A stretch of 64,000 nt of DNA from Triatoma infestans (Eukaryota > Arthropoda > Insecta > Hemiptera > Reduviidae), in assembly GCA_011037195.1 (NCBI GenBank), contig JAAEAF010003318.1, forward strand, positions 1 to 64,000, written 5' to 3'. The translations under genes were made by a program, and so were the position numbers. This document shows, one piece after another, positions 53,563 to 64,000 of this stretch. Each line of letters starts with the position of its first letter. Within the stretch, counting starts at the first letter, position 1. Under the pieces are notes generated by a model. It was given only the letters and a program-made list of their open reading frames with translations. It was not told where the DNA came from and made no database searches.

Positions 53563-55981
53563 CCCTGCGGCGGTCGCGCCCCCTATGGTTACACGGTTGG
53601 TCGCATTGGGTCTGGTGGACCCAAAAAAAGTTTCTTTGCATTTCTATGTTTCTATGACACATAATATGTTTTCCCTCGTCTGTACTTTCATTCTGGCTAA
53701 AGTAAAAATAAATAAATTAGATTTTATAATCAGTAGGGGATAAGCTAGAATGACAATAGATTTATTTTTAATATAATTATATTTTTTTTAAAACGACAAT
53801 TTTATTAATAAAACATATGAAAATGAGTAATTACTATATTTATTCGGAATAATCGTCTGTATCGTCATCGTTTTTAGCTATATAGCCACTATAGCACATT
53901 TTGCAAACAAATGCGCAGTGGTCTTTCAGGCAGATAAACTTTGCACATTTTACGCATTGGTAGCTCGTTTTTCTATCCATCTTAGTTGCACAATCGAGAC
54001 ATCTTTTTTTTCCTTGACTTCCGGCGGAAGCTGAATTTGCAGAAATGTTATTTTGATCCCTCGGGAACAAAATTTGGTGTAAATGTTGAACAAGTAAAGA
54101 TAATTGCCTTGGAAGATTTTTGTTATAAAGCCTACGTTTTATATGACCTGCAACGAGACCAAATGATATATCTTTGAGAAAAAATCGTCTCCTTCTATAT
54201 ATATTTTCCTTTTGCGAGATGTAAATAACCATCGCGTTTATTCCGGCCACGTTCATTAGAGCATAAAAGACTGTCATGGGCCATCTCCGAGTATTTCTCG
54301 ATACATTTACCGAAGAGCATATACGGTCGACAGTGTCAACTCCACCCTTTGTGATATTATAAAATGTAATTATTTCTGGCTTATTTTCTATACTTTCGGA
54401 ATTTGTCGCAGCATCATGATGCATTGTGGATAGCAATAATACTACCTTGTTCTTCTTTGCCTGATAAGAAACAAGAGTTTTTGTGTCGTCAAAAAAAAAC
54501 TTGCTGGAATAAAGACTAGTTTTATTCGCAATACCAGGAGGAAACTGCCTTTTATTCTTTTTCACTGTACAAACAGTGGTCAATTTTTTTTTTTAGTAAA
54601 TCCTCGGCCAATGGATAGCTGCAAAACCAATTGTCCATCGTAATATTACGCCCTGTATCGTGTATTGGCTTGGTAAGGCGCATGACTACATCATGTGGAG
54701 ACATGCTAACACAATAAGGACCGGGAGGTTGTTTACCAGGATAAATTTCCATGGAAAGCGTATAAAAAGTTCTCGCGTCTGTTAGGGCAAAGATCTTTAT
54801 ACCATACTTGGCCGGTTTGGAAGGTATGTATTGACGGAAAGGACATTTCCCCCTACATGCCTCCAGTTTTTCGTCGATTGTGGCGTATTCGCCAATACAG
54901 TAATATTTTTGAAAATTTTGTTGAAAGTTTATCAAACATTTCTCTTACTGGAGCTAGCTTGTCATTTTTTGCCCTTTCATTACGTGTACGCTTATCATCA
55001 AATCGTAAATTTTGACTAATAAATCTGAATCTGCAAAGGGACATTGTGGCCCTCATAAACTCTTCCCCCGTTGTGTCATTTGCCCAAATTTCTTCGACAT
55101 TTGTCCGATTAATTTTTTTTACCCCCATCATATATACTATACCGAGAAATGCTTTAATTTCTAATTTGTCTGTCTCTCTAGCATCTCTTATTCGCGAATA
55201 TTTGTCTTTTACCAGACTAATTTGATAGTTTGTGCAAGTCACTATTTTCTCTATGACGTCCTGGTCAAAAAAAAGCTCCCAACAAGCCAACGGGGTTTTT
55301 GCCTCTTTTGCTTCCTTTCTCACTCCAGGGAGGTGAGAAACAATATTTCGTTGCATAGTTCTTCTATTGCGAGGAGGAATTTCTTTGCACCAAATTGTTT
55401 CTTGATCTACGCCAAGGACAACCTCACCTATATCTTCTACTTCTGAAGTATTGTCTTCCTCAGATTCTGACGACTCCCTTTCTTCAAGAAAGTCCTCATT
55501 TTCTGAAACTTCGGACTCTGCCTCATCGAAGTTTAGTTCCAAATTCATGGATTGGTCATTTGATGAAGGAACATCTTCAAGTAGCATGGTGTGGATCCTC
55601 TGCACACTTTCTTCATTTTCCGGATCGAACCAAAACATTTCGTTCTCCATGTCTGAAATATGCAAGAGAAAAATGATGTGGCATAGGAAAGTATATTTTA
55701 ACATGAATGAATTGAAAAAAAAAATACAAACAAAGAAAAAAACTTCCAACTTACCTGTTCGGTCGCGCGGGTCTGTGATACCCGAGTGTAGCACTTTTCA
55801 CGAATATTTTGTCACTTACAGCGATAGAAAGGAAATAAAATCTTCACTTCCCCAACACGTCACCTAGGAGAGTGTGGGGAAAGGTACCTAGGTGGTGGGG
55901 GCTGCAACTCATTCCCCCACTCCGCTATAAACAAAACAAAGCAGTCTTGGGTCTGTGAGACCCACCGCGACCGCCGCAGGG
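53563..55981 (-). mobile_element. piggyBac element PB-2, nearly intact
   Basis: Ends CCCTGCGGCGGTCGCG and its complement, flanked by TTAA (53559-53562) on the left and TTTA (55982-55985) on the right. Three copies of GGGTCTG-N-GACCC-type palindromes lie at 53608, 55769 and 55949. One transposase gene fills the element. It is inserted near the left end of the Harbinger element. Confidence 0.92.
53840..55650 (-). CDS. piggyBac transposase (PB-2), two homopolymer frame breaks
   Basis: About 600 residues. I chose the ATG at 55650 (MENEMFWFDPENEE) since the frame upstream is low-complexity. An acidic N-terminal region (ESSESEED) precedes the transposase fold: 'FLGIVYMMGV', 'IDEKLEACRGKCPFRQY' with the first Asp, 'ALTDARTFYT' with the second, 'NWFCSYPLAEDLLKKK', and 'GGVDTVDRICSS' with the third. 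The C-terminal Cys-rich domain (CLDCATKM..CVKCAKFICLKDHC) is complete. The frame breaks at about 54913 (a run of five A) and 54588 (a run of about ten A on the coding strand); otherwise there is no internal stop. These may be real or sequencing errors. It encodes cut-and-paste mobility at TTAA. Confidence 0.88.
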
Positions 55982-56113
55982 TTTAGTCGATAGAATATCG
56001 AAGCCGCCACCATACACAAAAGGATTAAAATGCAGGTCTCTTTCTGGACGTTTTCAGTTCGATTTGAAAACTGCGTGTGTGTGTGTGTGTATATTATATA
56101 TACAGAGGTAGCT

Positions 56114-56533
56114 ATGCGTTTCTCAAGAAAAAAGATTTGTGCATTATTAATAATTATAAAAACAGGGCAGAAAAAAAGAAAGGCTTTTTGGGTTAAAGAA
56201 TGGTTACAAAAAAGGAATACCCTGTCACATATGGTACTTTTAAAGGAACTTAGAACTTCGAGTAATGAAGATTTAAAAAATTATTTGCGCATGAGCGAAG
56301 AATCTTTTCAGATTTTACTAAAGTTAGTGGATCCATTAATTAAAAAAACAAGATACAAGAATGAGAACTGCTATTAGCGCCGAAGAGAGATTAATTGCAA
56401 CTTTAAGGTTTTTAGCAACTGGACGAAGCTTAGAAGACATGAAGTTTACTACAGTTATTTCACCTCAAGCTTTAGGAGTCATCATTCCAGAAACCTGCAA
56501 AGCTATCTTCAAGGTCTTAAAAAACGAATACAT
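56114..56533 (+). pseudogene. PIF/Harbinger nuclease, N-terminal exon
   Basis: FWVKEWLQKRNTLSHM, 'LLKELRTSSNEDLKNYLRMS', then after a one-base shift in an A run near 56352 'RTAISAEERLIATLRFLATG' and 'IIPETCKAIFKVLKNEYMK', ending in a GTAAGG donor at 56538. This is the conserved N-terminal part of HARBI1-like nucleases. The following DDE exons are absent, so it cannot be active. It could have been mistaken for host HARBI1, but the TIRs say otherwise. Confidence 0.85.
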
Positions 56534-57017
56534 GAAGGTAAGGAAAATATATGTTTAAATGAATTTTGAAAGTTTTGAATACAAAATAAAAAAACTTTTA
56601 CAAAATATGTCGATAAATTTTCTTAAAAATTCTGGATTATATTTTTAACTGACATCGCAACGGCAAAAATCTGAATAGATAAAAGTTTTGAGAATCGTTT
56701 TTTAACTGACTAAACAGTGTATACACATGCACTTTTTACTTCGACAAGTTTAACTTCAGGTTGAAATTTGCTTTAAAACTGAGTGTATATGGTGAATTTA
56801 TGTGTCAGATAGGACGCATGTCAGACAACAATCTGTCTCGATAAATATCTATTGTAGGTTAGTTTAATCAACACACATACAAAGGTTTCAGAGTCGACGA
56901 TGGCCAGCAGGCTGCGACACGTCTAAATACTGCATGTGTGTGACGATTATAAGCCTTCAGTCCATGGCGCGTACGACAACGGCCTCTTCGATATCGACAA
57001 GTGAGTGGCCTACTTTA

Positions 57018-57595
57018 TTCCTTCATGACCCTTTTAATTATAGAAATGTCGTTGTTATTTTAATATAATTAACTACTTTTACAGTTAAACCGCTTTCTTT
57101 TTTAAGTCAAACGAGAGTTTTGTAATATATTACTAACAACATTAATTACTAATACGTTTTGGTTTCAGCAATTTTATTCATAATAGCCTGCTTGTTTTTG
57201 CTGATCAAATTCCCGTATAATGTTGAGGTATTGTAACTCAGTCATTTCTTGAATTCAGTTTTCATCTAAATTTTCAGAAATGAGCTGATCTATTTTGTAA
57301 TGTCTACGCTGTCTTAATAGAAAGTAAGTTAAAAAAATTTACGAATATCAAGAAGTAGGTAATAAAAAACATGGAACATATTTTAAAATTGAAGGGAAAT
57401 TGATTTATTTATTATGCAATCCAGTTTTTGCAAGAACTTTTAAATTTGGTTTATTATCCAAGCTTTTTCGGTGGTTTACTGCTTTCATTCTCAGAGAATA
57501 TATACAATTTTTTTTAAAGAGAAAAACAATGAATGTTAATATAATGTTATAATAAATAATATAATATGTTAATATAAAATATAAAAACAATAATT
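57018..57595. other. AT-rich, with a small FB-like fragment
   Basis: 57178-57205 ('ataatagcctgcttgttttt') resembles the outer FB arm. Nothing else recognised. Confidence 0.35.
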
Positions 57596-58338
57596 GTTGG
57601 GTCGGTGCCCTACTACGCACATTACTCCCCCCATGCGCGCCACCCCGTGCGTGTGGCGGCCTTCTTAGAAGTCCTAAGCTCTCCTTTCCCGTCTTCTTCT
57701 TCCCTCCCTCCTTTTTTTCTATGTTAGTTTAGGGGCCGCTTTCTGGCCTTGCATCCGGTATTGCATCACCATGCCATATGCTTTCCCTCTCTATTTCCGA
57801 TTGCCCGAGCCACCGCTCGTCTACCTCTTTCACTCTTCTGGTACTCTCAACGATAACATCTGTGTGTCTGACGGCCTGTGTACAGTTCGCCCTTTAGTCG
57901 CCCTATTCCAACTCGCCTTTTGTTGTTCTTCAAAAGTGTTTAAGCGCCTGTTTCGCCTCAAGTATTCGCGCCGGCGATATTCCACAGAAATTGGTGCACG
58001 CATTAAAGGTCAACAAGTGAACGCATCGTCGCGCCTTCGCCACGTCGGGACATTAATAAGTCGCCACTGCGGTCATCCGCTTCAACGAGCCCAGAATTCC
58101 TCGCCATCATTACGCCTTTGTATCCCAACAACACACACACACGTACACGCCACATCTCCCTTCACCGTCCACCTATCGCCTCAACGTCGCCGCATGCGAT
58201 CTTCAGTCGCCGCTATCCAGAGGTAAGTCCTACCCTTGTCATCTGCATCCTTTTTCTGTATTTTAACTTTTTTTTTTTTATTATTTGGTTTATTATTGGC
58301 GCACTTTCGCCATCTCGCCTTGGGTGTCTGCCGCGCAG
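57596..58338 (+). repeat. BEL-3 LTR and leader intron-like segment
   Basis: Starts TGTTGGGTCGGTGCCC. Shares the overall layout and several blocks with the BEL-1 LTR ('gcatcgtcgcgccttcgcca', CA microsatellite at 58131). Leader GTAAGT at 58223 and GCGCAG at 58338 match BEL-1. Confidence 0.75.
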
Positions 58339-58395
58339 ACATTGTGGTCCTCCGGGCCGGATACGTATCCGGTGTTCATCTTCCCCGATTTCGCC

Positions 58396-58885
58396 ATGCC
58401 CCGCAAGACGCCTTCTCCCGCCCGCGCTCAGCTGTCCTACGTCATTTTTGACCGTTTAGTCAAAGAAGCCACCCAAGTGCTGCAGCACCTCTTCAATGAT
58501 CTTCTCAGTAAGCGAAAGAGCAACCAACTCTTCCCTCATTGCGCCTTGGGCATGCAACGCCTGGTGGGAGAAGAATTTTCAAAGGACGGAACCCTATCTT
58601 CAGGCCGCCAACCTTCCGGGCGACAGTCGGAGGAGCTCCTCCTGGCCAAGCGTCGGGAACTCCGCGCTTTGTACCACGAAGTGCAGGTTGCAGTGTCTGA
58701 GGTTGTGCTTCCTCCCATCTCCGCCTCTGCCTCCACACCTTCCATTTCCTCCGCCTCCTGCCTTCCGATTATTCCCGTCCCCACATTTTCCGGCGATATC
58801 TGACGCTGGGGGAATTCCGCGCCCTTTTTCAGTCTTTAGTGATGACATCGCTGTCGGACGTCGATCGCCTCCATTATCTTTGGGG
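58396..58885 (+). pseudogene. BEL-3 gag, N-terminal part
   Basis: MPRKTPSPARAQLSYVIF, 'DRLVKEATQVL', 'RELRALYHEVQVAVSE', then 'VPTFSGDI' and a stop. In the next frame 'TLGEFRALFQSLV' and 'SLSDVDRLHYLWG' continue the DUF1759-like region, so one base was lost or gained near 58800. Confidence 0.85.
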
Positions 58886-60335
58886 TAAGAAAGAGCTGGA
58901 GTCGATTTCTGGTAATTGTAGGAGTAGAGGTCGAGAATCTAATCTTAATGTTCCAAGTAAAGATTGTCCGGATTATGTGAGAATATTGATTAATTACTTT
59001 AACCGTATTTGTTATGATTAATTTATCTAAAAAACATAATGAAGATTTAATAATTTTGCAAATTCACGCGCAGAGATCAAAAGCTGTAGTTGCTCAAATT
59101 CGTGAATGTATCGCTGATGCTTCCATTGATATTATTTTAATTTAGGAACCTTACGTTGTAGCTGGGAGGGTTCGGGGTTATCCCTGTATACTTAGGCACT
59201 TATAGAGTAGTGCAGGGTGACCTTGAAACTTACTGGTAGGCAATAGTGATTGTTAATCATGATCTAACTGTTACTAGACTGTGTAACCATTTTGCTACTG
59301 TGTTGAAATTATTAGCCGTTTTGATTTGTTCTCCTTGTATTGTCAACCGTCGGCTGATTACGAAATTTTTCTACAGTATTTGGTTCGATAAGTCAAATTT
59401 TAACCGGACAACGCTATATAGTTGGTATGGTTACTAATGCTAATTCAACTCTTTGGGGTGGTCAAGAATCGGATACCAATGGTATGTAGTTAGAGGAATC
59501 CTTGTCTGCTGGTAATTACATGATACTAAATATTGATGGACATCTTCCTACATACAGTTCTTCTATTCATGGGGCAAGTTTTATTGATATTACTTTATCA
59601 TCTCCAAATTTTCTACAAAATATTTCGAATTGGATGGTACAGGAGGACTGGACGACAAGTGTCCATAAGTTATCACTTTTGGAGTTTTAAAAGATCGTGG
59701 TGATGTTAGTAACTATTTTGATACTAATAGATTTAATCTTAGGAAGGCAGATTGGGATTTATTTTATGACGCTATACTAGAATGGTTCACGAATCAAAAA
59801 CTCTCTATGTATGGCAGAATGGCGGTGGATGACATAGCCTTGGAAATACAAGCGGGTTTGCAGTATTGCTGTAAGTGTTCTGTGAGGAAAATGAAGTATA
59901 ACCCCAAACATGTACTGTGGTGGAATGATGAATTAACTAAGCTGAGGGAAGAAGTAAATAAAGTTAGAAGATTGTACCAGAAAAAGAGAAAGAATGGGAC
60001 AACTGATGAAACTGAACTGTTGAGAAATAAATTGAAATTCGTTAGAAACAAATATAATAGTAGTATTATTCGAAGTAGAAGTGAGTCTTGGCGAACATTA
60101 GTTTCACAAGTTGCAAATCAAGATCCGAGGAGTGTTGTGTATAAAATCGTAACGGATAAAATAAATCAACAAGAAATGTATAATTCGATTCTTAAGGATG
60201 ACAAAGAAGAGTTGAGTTGGGTCGGTTCTGTCAATTCGATTTTAGATAAACTTTGCTTGAAAGATGACGAAATGTCGGATAATGACTTCCATCGTACGGT
60301 TAGGTTAGTTAACCTAAGTTTTCTAAAACAAGGGG
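58886..60335 (+). mobile_element. R1-clade LINE, 5' half (R1-A)
   Basis: Frames in order: end of ORF1 (to the stop at 59019), an endonuclease start, and the linker before RT. The RT is absent: at about 60335 the next element begins. Confidence 0.72.
59010..60330 (+). pseudogene. R1-A ORF2: endonuclease and pre-RT linker
   Basis: 'MINLSKKHNEDLIILQIHAQ' with 'SKAVVAQIRECI' and 'DIILI-stop-EPYVVAGRVRGYP': the Gln before the catalytic Glu is a stop codon. Later stops and shifts obscure the middle. From 59807 an open 500-bp frame has 'HVLWWNDELTKLREEVNKVR', 'SRSESWRTLVSQVANQD' and 'VVYKIVTDK', the usual linker to RT. Confidence 0.8.
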
Positions 60336-61600
60336 ATGGAGAGGAAGGTGGAGAAAGTTATAGATAGGTACACGAGGGTGTATGCAGATCTGGATAAAAT
60401 GGGAGAGCGGGTGGAAGGTGTAGTTAACAGGATGGAAAGGAAGTTGGATGTGTGGATGAAGGTGTCGGAAGAAGTGGAAGGAAGGGGGGAGGATTTTTGG
60501 CGCGGTCTGGAAAGGAATATGGAAAGGAGCATGACTGAGCTGGTAAGAAGGGAATTAGAAGTCCTTAAGAAGGAGGAGAGGGGGAAGATGGAAGGGGTGC
60601 TCCAGAAGATGGATATTCTGTGCGGTACGGTGAACAGCGTTCATGCAGGAATACAGTGTGTTCCACAAGTATTGGAACAGGAGAGGAGACAGGAGACTGG
60701 GAAGATGGAGGAAGTAGGGCAGAGGGTTTCCAGGATTAGTGAAATGGAGAAGGAAAGGATTGAAAGTGGTCGCCGAATAGAGGAGATCATGGAGGATATT
60801 AAGAAGGGGAGAGCTAGGAGTGGAGAGAGGGAAGAAAGAATGGATACGACAGATGGAGAGGAAGGAGATTCCTACGTATGGAGGGTTAAGAGTGGAAAAA
60901 AGAAGAGGATTAAGAAGACGGTAAATCTGGTGAAAATTGTAAAAGAAGTGGAAGGAAAGAGAGAGACAGGGGAGGAAGTAAGGAAGGCCTTAATTAAGAG
61001 TATCGATCCCGTTCGGAAAGGATGGGAGATTGAGGGCTTCAGGAAAGGGCGGGAGGGGGTGTTTGTGGAAATGAAGGCCAAGGAACAAGTGAGGCAATTG
61101 GAGGGGGACAAGGATCTCCGGGAGAAGGGGTTTAAGGTGGAGGAAGTTAAGAAGAGGCGCCCATGAGTCATCATTTATGATGTACCCATGGAGCAGGAGG
61201 AGTCACTGGTGCTGGAGAGGCTGCGAGATATGTGCAAGGCCGAGCAGCAGGAGTTTACACAAGGGTGTAAAGTGAAATTTGTTAGAAGGTATGGGGTCAG
61301 GAAACATGTGGTGGTGGAGGTGACCCCGGAATATAGAGCAGCGCTGGTGAAGGAGGGGAGGTGTAGAATGGGTAGGTCTCCTGTAGGATGGAAGATTATG
61401 TGGAGGCCCCCAATGCAGCAGATGTTTTGGTTTTGGCCATATGGCCAGATGGTGCCGAGAGGAGGTTTACTGTTTGAAGTGCGGGGGGAAGGGACATGTG
61501 GTGAAAGACTGCAACCATGAGGGAAAGTGCGTGAATTGCAAGAGCAGTGACCATGGGAGTAAGAGTAGGGACTCCCAGTATATAAGGCGGTCCTGAGAGC
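60336..61600 (+). pseudogene. R1-B ORF1 (gag-like), coiled coil plus zinc knuckles
   Basis: The first frame (60336-61166) is a long charged coiled-coil-like region (MERKVEKVIDRYTRVYAD on) ending in a stop. The next (61188-61520) has 'LRDMCKAEQQEF' and an RRM-like block. A shift near 61450 leads to CLKCGGKGHVVKDC and CVNCKSSDH, two zinc knuckles. ORF1 proteins package LINE RNA. Confidence 0.82.
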
Positions 61601-61676
61601 GTGGTCGCGTTCCATTGATTTTGGACAGTAGAAGGGGGATGTTGAAGGTAGGGCAATTGACTTTGGGCGATCGCGG

Positions 61677-62350
61677 GTGGCCATGGATGAGGTGAGAAGA
61701 GTGGCCGAGGAGGAGGGGCTGGATTTATTGTTGCTTCAAGAGCCGTACAGCGTGCGGGGGAGAATCCCGGGTTTTGGGGTGCAGCAGCGGGTGGTTGAAG
61801 TGCAGGGTCAGCCGATGGCAGCTGTGGTTGGCCTGTCGGGGGATTTAGATTGTGTGGTAGTTGATGAGTATTGCAACAGTCATTGTGTGGTAGTGGAGGT
61901 TGTTGGGAGGGGGTGGGAAGGGTGATATTCGTGTCGGCGTATTTTCAGTTCGGGGAGCCGATTGAGGGCCACCTGGATTGGTTGGAGCGGGTGTGAGGGG
62001 GTTGGGACAGGGAATAGAGAGGTGGACGCGAACGCTATAGCAAATTTATGGTATAGTGGACGTGCACGATGAGCGAGGGTTGATGTTCAACGAGTTTGTG
62101 GCGGTACATGGACTTATGTATTGAATAGGGAAGGGGAATTAACGACATATGTAAGCGGGAGGGAGGGAACGAATATTGATGTGACGTTAGGAGGGGCAGG
62201 GATAGTGGGGATGGTGAAGAAGTGGGAGGTCAGGGATGTGGAAGTGAACACCGACCACCGGCTTATCCTTTGTGTTTTGGAAAAGAGGGGGAATGGGGGT
62301 GGTAGGAGGGGGCAGAGGCAGGGTGTTAAAAGGATTTACAGGGAGCGGTA
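61677..62350 (+). pseudogene. R1-B ORF2 endonuclease
   Basis: 'LDLLLLQEPYSVRGRIPGFG' holds the catalytic Glu. A shift at about 61925 leads to 'VIFVSAYFQFGEPI'. The middle is damaged. 62121-62290 has TNIDVTLGGAG and 'NTDHRLILCVL' (Asp-His pair). At least three frame changes. Confidence 0.8.
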
Positions 62351-62392
62351 TCAGGTTTATTTAGGGGAGGAAATAGAAGAGGTTAAAGTGGG

Positions 62393-64000
62393 ATGGGGGA
62401 GGGGAAGGATCTGGGGGAAAAGATTGGTGAATTGCAGCGAAGCATGGTGATGGCTGCAAAGCGAGCGTCGAGAAAGGGTAGGGGTAGGGGGAAAGGGAAG
62501 CAGCGGTGGTGGATGGAAGAACTTGAGGTGGCGAAGAAGGAGGTTTATAGACTTAGGAGGAGGTTTCAGGGGGAAAGGGAGGAGCAAGAGAGAAGGCGGG
62601 TGAATGGGGTTTTTAGGGAAAAGATGAGGAAGTATAAGGCAAGGGTAAAGGAGGCGAAGCGTAAGAGTTGGGGATTATTGCTTAGTGGGGAGAGAAGTAG
62701 GCTGTGGGGGTTGGCGTATAAATTAGAAGGTGGGAAGTTTCGGCCGGGGAGGGTATTTCGTGCTATTAGGACGGAAGAAGGTATGGTGAGCGAGGTGGGG
62801 GCAGTTTTGCGGGAGCTGGTAAAAGGGGAGATTATTAAGGAAAATAGGGATGGGAAACGGAGTGGCAAAAGGGGGTACGGGAGAGATTAGGTATGGGGGA
62901 GCGAGGGTTGGAAAGGGGTGAGTGGGATCCAGTGGAAGGGGAGGAGGTGCTGGATGTTCTGGGAAAGTTTAAGAAGGGGAAGGCGCCTGGGTTGGACGGG
63001 GTGACCCCCGAAATGGTGGTGAATGGATGGCAGGTGCAGGTAATGAATGTGTGTTTGCATGAGGGTATGTTTCCGAAGGAATGGAAGGAGGGTGAGCTTG
63101 TAATGTTAATGAAAGGGGATGATAGGGATCCGAGGTTGGTCTCGTCGTACCGGCCGGTGTGTCTGCTGCCGGTATTGGGGAAATTGTGGGAGCGAGTGAT
63201 TTTGGAGCGAATGTGGAGTGTAGTTGAAAGAAGCTGGGATGATTGGCAGTATGGCTGTCGGAGAGGAAGGTGTGTGGATGATGTGTTGGTAGAGCTTGGC
63301 AAGCGAGTGGATGGGTCTGGCTCTAAGTATGTTATGGGCATCTTCTTTGACATAAAGGGGGCGTTTGACCATCTGTGGTGGCCGCATCTGAAGTTGCGAA
63401 TGTTGGAGCTTGGGGTGTCTGAGGAGGTGTATAGGGTGATGGCTGATTTTTTGACTGAGCGAATGGTGTTGTTGCGGTCAAAAACCCAGATGGTTAAAGA
63501 AAAGGTGGAGAGAGGATGCCCACAGGGGTCGGTTCTAGGACCTTACCTGTGGTGCTTAGTCTTTAATGAATTGTTGGGGGAACTTAGGGCCAGAGGTGTG
63601 ATTGGTTATGCGTATATGGATGATTTGTGTGTTTTGGTGGAAGGGAGTTCGAGAGTGGAGCTGGAGCGGAAGGCGTCAGAGAATTGTATGTTTGTGTATG
63701 AGTGGTGTGCGAGAGAAAGTTTAGTGTGAGTGAGGGAAAGACTGCTGGAATGCTACTGAAGGGACGGCTGCATGCGGGGAGACCGCCTCGGATTGTGATG
63801 AGTGGGAGTAGAGTGAAAGTGGTGAATGAGTACAGATATTTGGGTGTGTGGATAAGTTTGGGGATGCGAGTAGGAGTGCATGTGGAGAAGATGTGCGCGA
63901 ATATGGAAAGGAAGTAGGGGAAATTGAAGAGATTGGCTGGGAGGGATGGTGGGTACGGGTATAGAGAGATGTGGATGATTTATAAGAGTGTGATCAAATC
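62393..64000 (+). pseudogene. R1-B ORF2 linker and reverse transcriptase
   Basis: Linker 'KQRWWMEELEVAKKEVYRLR' and 'KSWGLLLSGE' (62393-62888, stop), then an open RT frame 62893-63729: 'KKGKAPGLDGVTPEMV', 'SYRPVCLLPVLGKLWERV', 'FFDIKGAFDHLWWPHL', 'GCPQGSVLGPYLWCLV', and YMDD at 63613-63624 where YADD is usual. After a shift at about 63725 comes 'KTAGMLLKGRL' and 'NEYRYLGVWIS'. It continues beyond the window. Confidence 0.85.

Larger units (their letters stand above)
53440..57014 (+). mobile_element. PIF/Harbinger element with TTA target duplication
   Basis: TIRs AGCAGGCCACTCACTTG (53440) and, inverted, AGTAGGCCACTCACTTG (ending 57014) agree for about 60 bp, up to 'GGACTGAAGG' in both. TTA flanks at 53437-53439 and 57015-57017, the target preference of this superfamily. 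It holds the start of a Harbinger nuclease and the whole of PB-2. Without PB-2 it is about 1.15 kb, so most of the coding region was lost. Confidence 0.85.
57596..58885 (+). mobile_element. BEL/Pao element BEL-3, cut within gag
   Basis: LTR, leader and first part of gag, then an abrupt change at about 58885 into R1-A. Sequence is GC-rich compared with the flanks. Confidence 0.8.
60336..64000 (+). mobile_element. R1-clade LINE R1-B, both ORFs, runs off the right edge
   Basis: ORF1 with CCHC knuckles, ORF2 with endonuclease, linker and RT. The + strand is strikingly rich in G and poor in C throughout. It begins abruptly inside R1-A. The 3' end lies outside the window. Confidence 0.85.

Noticed and set aside
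55451..55867. Ser-rich + strand frame
   Set aside because: It is antisense to the acidic N-terminus of the PB-2 transposase.
56114..56533. Domesticated host HARBI1
   Set aside because: It lies between Harbinger TIRs with a TTA duplication and lacks the catalytic exons.

Overview
The window is eukaryotic, almost certainly an arthropod and most likely an insect genome. The background is AT-rich, the genes have GT-AG introns, and there is a dense layer of arthropod-type transposons: BEL/Pao LTR elements, R1-, LOA- and RTE-type LINEs, piggyBac, PIF/Harbinger, a Helitron helicase remnant, tRNA-headed SINEs and fold-back elements. I see no prokaryotic operons, rRNA, free-standing tRNA gene or CRISPR array. 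Names are based on motifs read by eye; no search was run. || Host genes, all on the + strand: (1) a six-exon gene (2888-12789) for a 283-residue secreted protein that resembles the UPF0764/C16orf89 (DUF4735) family; its introns are full of SINEs, fold-backs and a decayed BEL/Pao element. (2) An SmD3-like snRNP gene (15909-17974) whose second exon adds a Tyr/Gly/Gln-rich tail made by an in-frame 18-bp minisatellite; a strong donor after the stop suggests a 3'-UTR intron of about 20 kb ending near 38053. (3) A small three-exon gene (49082-50676) for an 87-residue protein I do not recognise. || Layout. 1-1436: 72-bp satellite joined to the end of an interspersed repeat, called family H here. 1.5-17.9 kb: genes 1 and 2 with their intronic repeats. 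18-27 kb: LOA LINE 3' end, two large palindromes, and a piggyBac split by a 3.4-kb RTE. 27.7-33 kb: BEL/Pao pieces and a 2-kb head-to-head palindrome of family H. 33.5-37.7 kb: one RTE, then an RTE copy with a twin-priming-type inversion. 38.5-43.4 kb: family H holding a BEL LTR holding an R1 3' end, then an internally deleted LOA element. 45-46 kb: Helitron helicase remnant. 49-51 kb: gene 3. 53.4-57 kb: a PIF/Harbinger element (TTA target duplication) holding a nearly intact piggyBac. 57.6-64 kb: BEL/Pao leader and gag, a 5' part of one R1 element, then a G-rich R1 element running off the right edge. || Family H has a 5' TCTGG start next to a hairpin, a 15-nt subterminal repeat that reappears inverted in a 3' stem-loop, internal repeat modules of roughly 300 bp, and in one copy a satellite array. 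This resembles non-autonomous Helentron-type (HINE/DINE) elements, which is an inference.
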